Shown here in pieces: positions 10,261 through 20,830 of a stretch of 64,000 nt of DNA (its first letter is position 1; each line of letters starts with the position of its first letter). The notes beneath the pieces are model-generated. The model saw nothing but the letters and a program-made list of their open reading frames with translations, was not told the origin of the DNA and did no database searches. The DNA is from Eleusine coracana subsp. coracana (taxonomy: Eukaryota; Streptophyta; Magnoliopsida; Poales; Poaceae), in assembly GCA_032690845.1 (NCBI GenBank), contig CM064423.1, forward strand, positions 32,138,044 to 32,202,043, written 5' to 3'. A program made the translations under genes and the position numbers.

Positions 10261-12982
10261 AAGTGATATCTTCAGAAAGTTTGCAAGGAGAGCAAAGTAT
10301 GAATTCAAGTCCAACATTGTGAAGATAAGGAGTGACAATGGGACTGAGTTCAAGAACACAACAGTGGAGGAATATTGTGACAAGAAGGGGATCAAGGATG
10401 AATTCTCCGCTACATATACTCCCGAGCAGAATGGAGTAGTGGAGAGGAAGAACAAGACACTCATCACTCTTGCTCATGCCATGTTGGATGAGTATGGAAC
10501 TCATGAGAAGTTTTGGGCTGAAGCAATCAACACAGCTTGCTACACTTCAAACCGTGTCTATCTCCACTGGCTATTAAAGAAGACACCCTATGAGCTATTG
10601 GTTGGATAGAAACTAAATGTTTCCTATTTTTGGATCTTTGGCTGCACTTGCTACATTCTCAAGAAAAGGAGGAAGCCCGAGAAGTTTGAGAACAGAACTG
10701 ATGAAGGCATTCTTGTTGGGTACTCAAAGACTTCTAAGGCATATAGGGTCTACAACTCAGCCACAGGTTGTCTGGAAGAATCCTATGATGTCCAATTTGA
10801 TGAGTCAAATGGTTCTCAGAAGGGAGATGAATTTCATGAAGTGAACATTGGAGATGACCCTATGAAGGAAGCTTTGAGGAACATGCTCGTGGGCAAGGTT
10901 TTACCCCACGAGGCCAATGATGATGATATTGGTGAACCCTCTACTCCACCACCTCAACCAACCTCCTCCTCGGAGGTGCAAGAACCAGCCGAAGATGCCA
11001 TTGACACACCCACTAGCTCCTCCCAATATTCATTGAGAGTGGAAACACAATTGAGAAGTAAGATGCAAGCTTCCCCACATATGTCCTCTCAAGCCACTTC
11101 TCCAAGCTCCTCACATGACACCCCCTCATCCACTCCAAGCTCTAGTTCCAAAAGGAGAAAGCATATGAGTGATTCCCCCACCTCACTAAGAATCCAAGAC
11201 ACTCATATCTCAAGAGAGCGAGCAATCCATGATGCACAAGATACTTCACCTAGAGCTCCTCCCACTCAAGAAGAACACCATCCTAGTCCTAAGGCCATCA
11301 ACAAGGATCACTCACGTGACTTAATCATTGGGAGTCCATCTCAAGGAGTTGGAACAAGGAGGAATCAATACAAGCCCAACTATGTGAGTGAGGAGAATGA
11401 TGAGGCGGCAAATGTTGCAATGAAGAACTTCTCTTTTGTCTCCATGATTGAGCCTTTAATAATTGATGAAGCTATGGATGATCACAAATGGGTTATGGCC
11501 ATGCAAGAAGAACTAAACAACTTCAAGAGGTGCGAAGTATGGAAATTGGTTGAGAGAACCAATAATCATAATGTGGTTGGCACCATGTGGGTTTTCAAGA
11601 ACAAGCAAGATGAGAAAGGGGGCAATTGTCAAGAACAAGGCTCGTCTAGTGGCTAAGGGATATTCTCAAATGGCGGGCCTTGACTTTGAAGAAATCTTTG
11701 CTCCCGTGGCTCATCTTGAAGCTATTCGGATCTTACTTGCCTATGCATCACATAATGGATTCAAGCTCTTTCAAATGGATGTCAAAAGTGCCTTCTTGAA
11801 TGGAGAGATCAATGGAAAAGTCTATGTGGAACAACCTCCGGGCTTTGAGGATCCTAAACATCCAAGACATGTGTACAAACTGAAGAAAGCTCTGTATGGC
11901 CACAAGCAAGCACCAAGGACATGGTATGAACATTTGAGGAACTTCCAACTCAAGAATGGATTCACCATTGGAAGCATTGATAGCACCTTGTTCACAACGC
12001 ATGTTGGGAAGGACCTCTTTGTATGCCAAATCTATGTGGATGATATCATCTATGGGTCAACCAATGTAAGTTCAATGAAGAGTTCCGGGAAATGATGGCT
12101 AGGGAATTTCAAATGTCAATGATTGGAGAGTTGCATGTGTTTCTTGGTTTTCAAGTCAAATAATTGAGAGAAGGGAACTTGATCTATCAAGAGAAGTATA
12201 CCAAGGATCTTCTCAAGAGATTCAACATGGAAAATTGCAAGCCTTTGCACACACCTATGGCGAGCAAATCCTTGGATGATGATGTGACGGGTAAACCGGT
12301 GAACCCCAACCTCTATAGATCAATGATTAGGTCCTTGCTCTATCTCACCGCCTCAAGACCGGACATCATGTTTAGTATGTGCCTGTGCGCATGCTATCAA
12401 GCAAATCCAAAAGAGTTTCACTTGAAGGTAGTGAAGAGGATTCTTAGATATCTCAAGTACACACCTACCATGGGACTATGGTATCCTAGAGGAACAAACT
12501 TTGAGTTACTTGGGTGTTCGGACTCGGACTTCACGGGATGCAAAGTGAATAGGAAGAGTACATCAGGAGGTTGCTAATTTCTTGGAAGATCTCTAGTATC
12601 TTGGAGCTCAATGAAGCAAAACTCGATGGCTCTGTCTATAGCTGAAGCAGAGTATATGGTAGCGGGAGCTTGTTGTGCACAACTTTTCTACATGAGGCAA
12701 ACTCTCTCGGATTATGGCCTCAACTTCACTCAAATGCCATTATATTGTGATAGTGAGGCGGCAATCAAGAGGGCTCTAAAAACTGGAGATCATGGTCATG
12801 CAAAGCATATTCAAGTCAAGCATCATTTCATAAGAGACCACGATGAGAGGAAGGATATTGAGCTGGTGAGTGTGCGGACTCATGAACAATTGGCGGACAT
12901 CTTCACCAAGCCACTCGACAAGAAGACCTTCAACAAGCTAAGGGGAGAACTCAATGTTCTCAACCTTTCAAACTTCACATGA
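10261..12982 (+). pseudogene. SIRE-like copia element H, pol from mid-integrase to RNase H (broken)
   Basis: Coding sequence resumes immediately after the LTR of F. Integrase: catalytic Asp in IRSDNGTEF at 10334 and Glu in GVVERKN at 10442, spaced D-35-E as expected. An acidic, serine/proline-rich linker follows (about 10900-11400). Reverse transcriptase: NKARLVAKGYSQ, DVKSAFLNGE and YVDD at 12033-12044. RNase H follows, ending in ADIFTKPL near the stop at 12980. Breaks: stops at 10607, 12161 and 12575, a one-base slip in the G run at 11618-11622, and a return slip near 12065. The first integrase catalytic Asp, protease and gag lie on the other side of F or are lost. Confidence 0.88.
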
Positions 12983-14226
12983 GTAACCCTAAAGCTTGTC
13001 TCTTATAAATATGTATAGCCTTGTTTGTTTTGTTTGTTCTTTGTGTCTTTATTTTGTGCTTGTTTCTCTTTTCTTGTAGGTCAACCTCGGACCTCCTTGA
13101 GATAGCAATGGACATGGGTTAAGCTTGGGAAGGTGGTTCATGGTGTGCCCAAGGCTTTGATGAATGGTCCATTGTGAGTAAGCTCGAGAAGGGAACAACT
13201 CATCGTTGGCACTTTGGTTTGTAGCTTTTTTCTCTCTTTTTATTTTAGCTTCGCATCACGCATTTATATACTTGTTACATTTGCATTTGCATTCTTTGCA
13301 TTCATGAATTTGCATTGTGGTACCTTACATGCTTCCAAGCATGTTTCTAGGGTGAGTTGCTTATTTGCAATGTAAGTATATGACCCTCTAGATGATCACA
13401 TAGTGATCTTTGTGCTTCATGCCCATTGAGTCATGTTCAAACGAGCTCTGAGGTTAAATCTACTCGCGCGGCTTAAAGAAAAATGACTCATACATTCCCA
13501 ACACACTAATGACTAACCATTTCATTCTTGAGAAAATATTTTGTTGAGTTATGTGTATAGGGGGGGCTATGGTGGAACACTATTGTGATCAAGGAAGAGC
13601 ACCATGAAAGGGGGAGTTTCCTAACTCTTGCCATTTATTATTTGCTCTTTGGTTCTCTTGTGTTTTGTCTTTGGTTCTCTTGTGTTTTGTCTTTGGTTTT
13701 TGGTGATAGGTGACAAAGGGGGAGAACAACATGAAGTTCCAAAAGCCAAGTCTAGATCGATAACACAAAGGGGGAGAACAACATGAAGATCATGAAGATC
13801 CTAAAGCCAAGTCATAGATCAAGAGGAAAAGAAAAGATGGAAAAGAACATGAAGACATATTGGAGACGATCAAGGAAATGGTGCAAGTTCACTTGGACAC
13901 AGATGAAGATCATATCAAGATGAACATCTACACTGACATGGAGAAGAACAACAATGGATATCTACACCAACATCTACGTCTATGGTGCGTGTCTACGTCA
14001 ACAAGATCAATAACCATGACACCATGATGGCGCAAAATTCAACTTAAGCTCAACATCTAGTGTGCTACATGATTGGGTAGTTCTCCCTTAACACCTAGCA
14101 CATTCCAAGGGGGAGACTACTTCCAAGGTAAGAACCAAGGTAATCTTTTCAATCCACTCTTTTCCTTTGGTTCCTTGTTGCTCGTCCATTTTGGATCATC
14201 ATAAGTAGTGGTTGTCATTCATCACC
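12983..14226. other. Element H 3' non-coding region
   Basis: No gene seen. It has a 20-bp direct repeat in tandem at about 13660-13700 and two copies of GGGGGAGAACAACATGAAG (about 13720 and 13768), a purine-rich string typical of the 3' part of SIRE elements. Confidence 0.6.
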
Positions 14227-14239
14227 AAAAAGGGGAGAT
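14227..14239 (+). other. Polypurine tract of element H
   Basis: AAAAAGGGGAGAT lies immediately before the TG that opens the LTR at 14240. This is the expected primer for plus-strand synthesis and sets the orientation of H. Confidence 0.8.
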
Positions 14240-16181
14240 TGTAAGGATTATGACCATTGAGGTCACCCCAAGGTATGCATGTTTTGATGATGAATGACAA
14301 ACATGAAATGTGACTAATGTCTACACGAGTGTTGTTCGTGTAGGAAATCTTTTCTACTCTATAATGATTGTTGACGGTGGCCTTGGCGATGGATGACAAT
14401 GACCGCAAGCATCGATGCTTGTGAGCTTGATGGAGTCCAAGGGTTGATGGAGATGGATCAAAGCTCAGGACAAGCTATGGAGCAAGTGTTGGGAACACTT
14501 GTCTAGTTGTTAGGGTTTTGAGTCCATCGAAAAAACCGGACTATCAGGGAGGTCTAGGTCATTTCTCTTAGGTCATGTCTAGTCGGTGATGTGCAAGGTT
14601 GCTCGGTGAAATCACAGGCACTAGGTGACAGTGGAGAAGCCAAGGAGCTGTTCGGAGAAGCCGGGAAACGAAATCAAGCGAGGACGAGGAGTTTCAGCTT
14701 CTGGACGAAGTGACCAGACAGAGGGGTCAGTGGAGACCGGATTATACAGTCACTAAGTGGACAGAGAGCAGTTTGTAAGGAATTTGTCTGCTCTCAAGGA
14801 TCAATAGTGATTGAACGGTCTGGTCAGTAGACCAGATGGTCCGGTCTGTATGGAGACGCGCTGAGATAGAGAGGACACAAATTGGGAGCTCTCTGGAATG
14901 AAGGAAGAAAGTCTGACCAGACGGTCTGGTCAGCTGACCGGACGGTCCAGTTAGTAGGAGTTCAGTCTGGACAGAGCAGCCAACGGCTCTGGGAGCCGTT
15001 CCAAAGAGACCGGACGGTTCTGGTCTGGCAGTGACCGGACTGTCTAGTTATTGTGGTCTAGAAAGTGCATTTCATGAAGCAACGACTAGTTGAAGGTTGG
15101 AAGATTATTTAACTTCATTGCTGGGGTCTTGGAGACCTCTCTTGGCCAGTGGAATTGCTTGGAGCATTTGGTGAGAGCCAAGAGGAAAAGAGGAGAGCAC
15201 TAAAAGAGATATTGCATATCTTGATAGTGCTAGTGAGAGTAACAAGGAGTGATCTTACACATCTAAGGCTAGGTGTCCTTGAGGGTGTGATCTAGAATGT
15301 TACTCTTGGTCTATGGTGAGACCTAGACCGGTTAGGTGTCGGTGATCGACCCTATCGTGATTAGTTGTGAAGGCCGTCACATGTTTGTACACGGTTTGAG
15401 CCCCCCCCCCCGGCGATAGGGGCATCGCTAGTGAGTGCCCATATCGGCTCGAGGAGTCCGGCAAGTTTTCGAGGGAGGCGAGCTTGTGCCTTAGTGGCAT
15501 CGGTGGCGCGCACCGTGTCTTCACTTCGAGAGTTATTGTGGGCTCGTGGGCGAGAACTCCACATTGGTGGCGGGAGGGACCGGGACTCTGACGGGAGTGG
15601 TCCAACGAGGAGTAGGGGAAGGCGCCATCCTTCCGAGACCTAGGGAAAAAATCATGAGCCATCTCTTACTCTACTCCTTACTATGATGCTTTACTTTCCG
15701 CATTTACATACCGTGCTATTCATGCTTGTGTGCTTACCTTGCTCTAGTTGACTACCTAGTAGACTTGCATGAATAGGCTTCTTTACTTGCTAGTAGTGCT
15801 TAGCTTTCATACTTGATCACTAGCATGTATAGGAGTTGCTTTGGCTTGTTTGATCACCCTAGTATGTATTGTGCTACTCATGCTTGTGTGCCTTCCATGT
15901 GCTTGTTGATTTAGTAGCTTTGCAAGAGTAGGCTCCTTTGCTAGCTTGTTGTGTGCTTCCGTGTGTTCTTTGATTACTAGCTTGCATAGGAGTTGTGTGC
16001 CTCGTGTGTGATCCACTAGTATGCTTAGGTTGTCTTTCCTTTCATAGGATTATCTTGTTAGTATGATCACCACTAGAATTATGTAGGATTTGTTTGAGTG
16101 GTCGGTTTTAGTAGTTGGAAAAATAGGTACATAATTTGAGTTCCCAATTCACCCCTCCCCCTCGGTCACTCGATCCTTTCA
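14240..16181 (+). mobile_element. Element H 3' LTR (U1), SIRE-like
   Basis: The 1,942-bp LTR starts TGTAAGGATT and ends GATCCTTTCA, an imperfect inverted repeat. It follows a polypurine tract and ends in the CACCCCTCCCC context common before the end of SIRE LTRs. GACCGGAC-type palindromes occur at 14809/14830 and 14915/14936 (21 bp apart) and 15008/15032 (24 bp apart). A long C run near 15400 differs from U2. Open frames within the LTR are not supported as genes. Confidence 0.82.
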
Positions 16182-17220
16182 AAGGGCTATCTGATAAACA
16201 TGAAAACACCTCAAATCACTTCTGGCAGAAGAAGCCTATGGCATCCCTTTCACCTCCTAAGCCCTTCCAAGAAGAAATCCTACAGGAGGTCGTTAACAAT
16301 GGGTGGTTGAAGGAATAAAGATGTTTTTCAAGAGAAATCCAAATCTCTTCCCCTTCTTCTACCATACCCTGTTATATAAAGGGAAATGCTATAGAAGCCC
16401 TTCTTGATCTCACCGTTGGAGCCAATATCATCCTCGAGTATATAGCTTGGCAACTTTTGGATGATATACCTATTGAGCCGAATGACACACTCCTCAAAGA
16501 TGACTTGGGAGTAACCTTTCTATGTCGAAGGATCACAAGGGCTATAACAGTTGCGATGGACAAAGTCAAAGTTCACCTAGACCTCTACGTCTTTCTAATC
16601 ATCGACTTTGTACTTCTCATAGGCTTCCCACTAGAAAGCCTTCACCATAAGGGTGCATCTCTAGGGAGCCTAAATGAAAAGCTTAGGAATACCCCATTCG
16701 CCACCAATGCCCATTGCTTAGAAAATCCTATGGTGTGGTCTCATCTCAAGCACTCCCCGCTTGAGGAGGTGATGTATGTTTCCCAACACGTATTGCCGAG
16801 GTTCATTTTATATGAGGATGCGAAGCATTGCATCCAAGGAGGAGACGATTTTGGAGAAACTCTTAACCCTTTTGAAACCAAATCGCCATCCTTCTTGCCT
16901 AAGCCTTTTTCCATTGATCGTCAATACTCCATTCTCTATGATGATCAAGAATCAACCATGAGTTTTATCAATGAAAGTCTTGAGAAGGAGAACCTTTGGA
17001 CCATTGGATTGCTTGAGGAGTTGACTCTAGAAGAAAATGATTCAAGTAATGAGCATGGAAGCTTCTTCCTTGAACAACCACAAGATGAATGCTCATCCAA
17101 CAAAACTCTAGAGTTGATCGCTCCATCTGCTAAAAGCATCTATGAGGACTACAACCATCATAAGGCCCTCATTACTAAAACATTTAGGAGGACGGTTGTA
17201 GATGTTCTTGTTTATCATAA
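16182..17220 (+). pseudogene. Element D: internal fragment of the B family with a protease-like segment
   Basis: One frame is open from about 16136 to 17248 with a single stop at 16316. The segment EALLDLTVGANII (near 16391-16430) followed by a hydrophobic IDFVLLIGFPLESL resembles a retropepsin, with DLTVGA in place of DTGA and a downstream hydrophobic-Gly motif; this is my inference. Its end (RRTVVDVLVYH, about 17188) matches the decayed end of the coding part of element B near 56130-56170 (RAVVDTFVYH), which places it in the same family. It is bounded by the LTR of H on the left and the LTR of C on the right. Gag and LTRs are absent. Confidence 0.6.
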
Positions 17221-17760
17221 TGAATGTTGCCTCGAGTGGGGTGAATAGGAAATCTAAAATAATTTCTAAAAATCAGCACTTGAAACAAGTCAAATAGACG
17301 CTGACAGAACTACCGTCGTTCTCGACGGAACTTCCATCACCACGGAAGTTCTGTCACTTGACAGAACTCCACCCAATCTCTTAACAAGTCTAAATGAAAT
17401 ACGGATAAATGAAGAGACAGAGATACAATACTTGATCAAGGTGAAGCTAGCATGAAGTGTATTGCAATTCTTACAATGATTGCCAACAACACAATACCAA
17501 AGAAAGAGAGCACAATAATATAAAGCGGGAAAGTAAAGAGAGACACAAAGAATTAACCCGAGGTTTGACAACCACACTAAACTTGAAAGCTCTTTGAGTC
17601 CAATTCTTTTCTTCTTTTGAGGAGGGATGAACTTTCTCACAAATGTGGGCAAATAATTTTCTTTTGATAATCTGCACATATTCTCCATACTCGTGTTAGC
17701 ACATTTTAATCTTATGTCATTAATCACCAAGACCCACTAGGGGACCTAGATGCATCTTCA
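17221..17760 (-). mobile_element. Element C 3' LTR (U1), SIRE-like copia
   Basis: The 540-bp LTR has TGAA...TTCA ends. The end reading TTGCCTCGAGTGGGGTGAATAGG on the plus strand and the start at GATGCATCTTCA are in the usual context for this lineage. Next to its inner end is a minus-strand polypurine tract. The left flank CATAA (17216-17220) is the expected target-site copy; the partner is not visible. Motifs of the TGACGGAA type occur at about 17302, 17323 and 17340. Confidence 0.7.
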
Positions 17761-18235
17761 ATCTCCCCCTTTTGGTGGTTGATGACAATAGATTAAAAAG
17801 GATATAAGGATTAATCAAAAGAAACAACAATAAAATATAGCGGAGCTCCCCCTAAAGATATGCATGAATCACAAAAACATGTGAGAGAGCTCCCCCTATC
17901 TTTTGCAACAAGTGGGGTGCCTAAAGTGTACAAGTGTGCAATAGGTGATAAGCAATAAGAGCACAAACACACTTAACACATTCATCAAGATAAAAGCATT
18001 AAGAAAGCACCACACAACCATAAAGAATAGTGAATAATACAATGAGGTTCACAAATAGTTTTCAAGAACAAAGAAGGAGTAAGCTTGTCCATAGGTTCAC
18101 TACTAGCCTATTACAAGAGAGAGATAGATAGAATGAAGCACACCCTTACACATCCTTTTTCATCATCTCTCTCCCCCTTTGGCATCAAAGCACCAAAAAA
18201 GAACAAAAAAGAATAGAGATATGCTCGAAAAAGAA
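17761..18235 (-). other. Polypurine tract and 3' non-coding region of element C
   Basis: On the minus strand CCAAAAGGGGGAGAT (17775-17761) abuts the 3' LTR, as expected for a polypurine tract. A second purine run of the same kind (AAAGGGGGAGAG) lies near 18170. Otherwise this is AT-rich with no gene. Confidence 0.65.
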
Positions 18236-19880
18236 TCACTCATCATCGTCCTCGGTGTCCTCATCCCCTTCTTCATCAACTTCATTTTCCAGAGGAGGAG
18301 CGGAGGATGGTCCAGGTGCTGCTGTGGAGGGTCTAGGTGACACATCATCCCAATCATAGGCTGCAAAGGGATCTTCAAAGACCGGTGGCTCACCATCGGG
18401 CTCACATTCGGAGCCATCCGGTGACACTTCATGGCCTTAAGCCCTTTGGTCCCTCTTGTATCGCCACACTTGCTTCTTGATTCTTCTCTTGTTCTCGCAA
18501 TTTCCATTTGCATTGAAGCAACAAGCAGTGACAATGATTTTGAGGAAGGAAACAATAGGAGAAGATGGACAGTGAGGAGGCTCTAGAGGAGGAGATGAAG
18601 ATGATGCACGCTGCGCTGCTGCTGCTGCTGCTGCTTCTTCCTCTTGTGCTTTCTCTGCATGAGCTCTAGCAAGTCGATCTCACCTATTAGAAGAGAGGTC
18701 GGCTGTTTGTGCAAACATAGGACAAGACACAAGTTGCAATCTTGGCCTTAAAGGAACATGCTTGCACTCCTTCTCAAATATGATGCCGGTCTCAGAATCT
18801 ATCATCCTCATAAGGTATAGGGCATATGGGAGAACCCACCATGTGTCAATAGATGACATGTGAATGTCATTGGTAATGAAGTCCATGACACAAAAGGGAT
18901 TGGCGTCCGAAGCAAACCTAGCAAGGATGTTTCTTGATGACTCCACAATGGCAGTTGCATATCCTCCCTGGGGTGCAATGGTGACTCTTAGCATCCAGTT
19001 GAGGGTAAAATAGAAGTTGTGAAGTCCTTTAGTGGTTCTAAACACATTTATACACTTCTCATAGTACATGAAGACCATGTCCTTTTCCTGCATCACCGCC
19101 TCATTAGATATGATCTCCTGAGTACGGTCTACACTTCCTTGAAAGAAATAGCTTGCAAACTGAGTTGCAGAAACTGAGTACTCCACACCTTGTGTTCTCT
19201 AATGGAGTGCCCTTGGCATCAAGAAAGAGAGTATAATAAAACTAACAAATGACCTCCTCATTCCAATCATAGTTGAACCCTATGAGGTCATACACACCTC
19301 GATCCTTGCACACTAGGATGATGTCATTGAACACTTGATTGTCCATTGACTCCATGTACGACCAATCTATCCATTGGTGTGTTGCCAATCTATTCTTTTG
19401 GTTCTTCTCAATAATCATAGACATGTAGTAATCTTGTTGGAACCAAGTGTAGAACCAGTAGTCGGTAGCTTCTTGCTCTTCCACTAGCATAGGATTTCGC
19501 TTTCTCGCCTCAATGAGAGCGTCAAGGTCGTTCTTGTAGTCCTTGTACACATAATCATCCGGATAGACAGGAGCACGAACATGAAGACCCTCTACAACAT
19601 CCATTGAGCAACCTCTTGCTCCTTTCCTTGGCCGAGTGCTTTTCTCCTTGGCCGGTGCGTTTCCTTTATCACGAGCTCTCCAAGGAGGAAGTGATCCTCC
19701 TTGCTCCAGTCTCACTGTCTAAGAAGCCCTACTAGTTCCTTGATGTATCTTTGCTATGGCCTTCCTCCTCTTTGTTGGGGGCATGATCTCCTCACTTTTA
19801 GAGGAGGATTGATTTTGGTCCTCATTTTCCTCCTCACTCGTCTCCTCTTGAATATTGGAAGCGAACTTCATCCTCACCAT
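18236..19880 (-). pseudogene. Element C extra ORF downstream of pol (broken)
   Basis: The ATG at 19880-19878 opens a frame with an acidic start and a nuclear-signal-like PPTKRRKA. It meets stops at 19719 and 19242, then slips frame near 19190 and continues to 18236. The middle has aromatic-rich segments (DYYMSMIIEKNQ, FNYDWNEEVI, WMLRVTIAPQGG). The end has an alanine run encoded by GCT/GCG repeats (about 18610-18640) and an acidic tail (EEGDEDTEDDDE). Similar aromatic-rich extra ORFs occur 3' of pol in SIRE-like elements of grasses, to my knowledge without proven function. It is not a recognisable envelope gene. Confidence 0.6.
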
Positions 19881-20311
19881 TCACAACTGTCAAGGATACC
19901 AAAAAGGTTCAATGGATCAGGTATGAGTTGCAAGCAAGAAAGACTTAAGAAGCAAGCAAAACTCAGTTTACTGAACTGCAAGCGACGGAAGTTCTGCCGG
20001 AACTTACGTCACTTGCAGTTTGCACCAAATTCAACCAAGCTCTGAGATCCTACCGTGATAGCGCAAATACCTTTAGGAGATTATAGACTAGATACATAGT
20101 AGCCATTCTATCCAAGAGAAACAAAGACATTGCAAGATTTTGACCTAACACAAGAAACTTAGGTCAAAGTTCATACCTAGGGCAAAAGGACGGAAGAAAT
20201 CGATGGAGATCACGGAAGTTCCATGGGGGAAGAGTTGAATCTCCACCAAATCCAGGGGAAACGCCGGTTGAAACTCCAAATTACCACAAATCGCCACTTT
20301 GGGTTTGAGGG

Positions 20312-20355
<44 letters not shown>

Positions 20356-20830
20356 ATGTCCGGTTGACTTGGGGAAGAAGAGGCCTTCGGGCCATTTAAC
20401 CTAGGAGTGACGGAAGTTCCATCAATGGGTGACGAAAGTTCTGTTGCTCTCGGGTTTGGACAACTAAGTGATTTGAAATTCACTGATGTTTTCATAGAAC
20501 TTCCATGACCCTCGAGTTCCTTTGAGAGAGTATGACGGAAGGTCCATCATTGGGTGACGGACGCTCCGTCGTTCTCTGTCTGGAACAAAAACTGCCTCTC
20601 TCAACTTGGAACTTTTGGACAAGTTCAATATATCAGGATATAAGACATGTTCCAACTTCTGAATAGAAGCAAACAATCAAGAAAATCAATATTCACAAGT
20701 CACAACATTACGATCTATAGATCAAAATCATCATTTGTTTTTGAAACCAAAGACATGAAGAAATTTTAAAGAATTTTAGTTTCAAAGTATTTTTGCATAA
20801 GCACCACTACACCAAGAAATGTACAAGGTT
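19881..20830. other. Element C spacer with phased inverted motifs
   Basis: Non-coding region between pol and the extra ORF. TGACGGAAGTTCC-type motifs occur at 19983-20010 as an inverted pair (GACGGAAGTTC...GAACTTACGTC), at 20213, at 20408 with 20430, and at 20533 with 20555. The last two pairs are each 22 bp apart. It also contains the GA microsatellite. Confidence 0.6.
20315..20350. repeat. GA microsatellite (U1 allele, 18 repeats)
   Basis: An uninterrupted GA run of 36 bases. The U2 copy (49217-49266) is 50 bases, so the copies differ by seven repeats. It is a usable length marker. Confidence 0.9.

Noticed and set aside
15300..15662. Minus-strand open frames in the LTR of H
   Set aside because: Antisense of LTR sequence; the reading frame is altered in U2 by the C-run change.
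17290..17730. 146-codon minus-strand frame in the LTR of C
   Set aside because: Lies within the LTR, hydrophobic by composition, no support.
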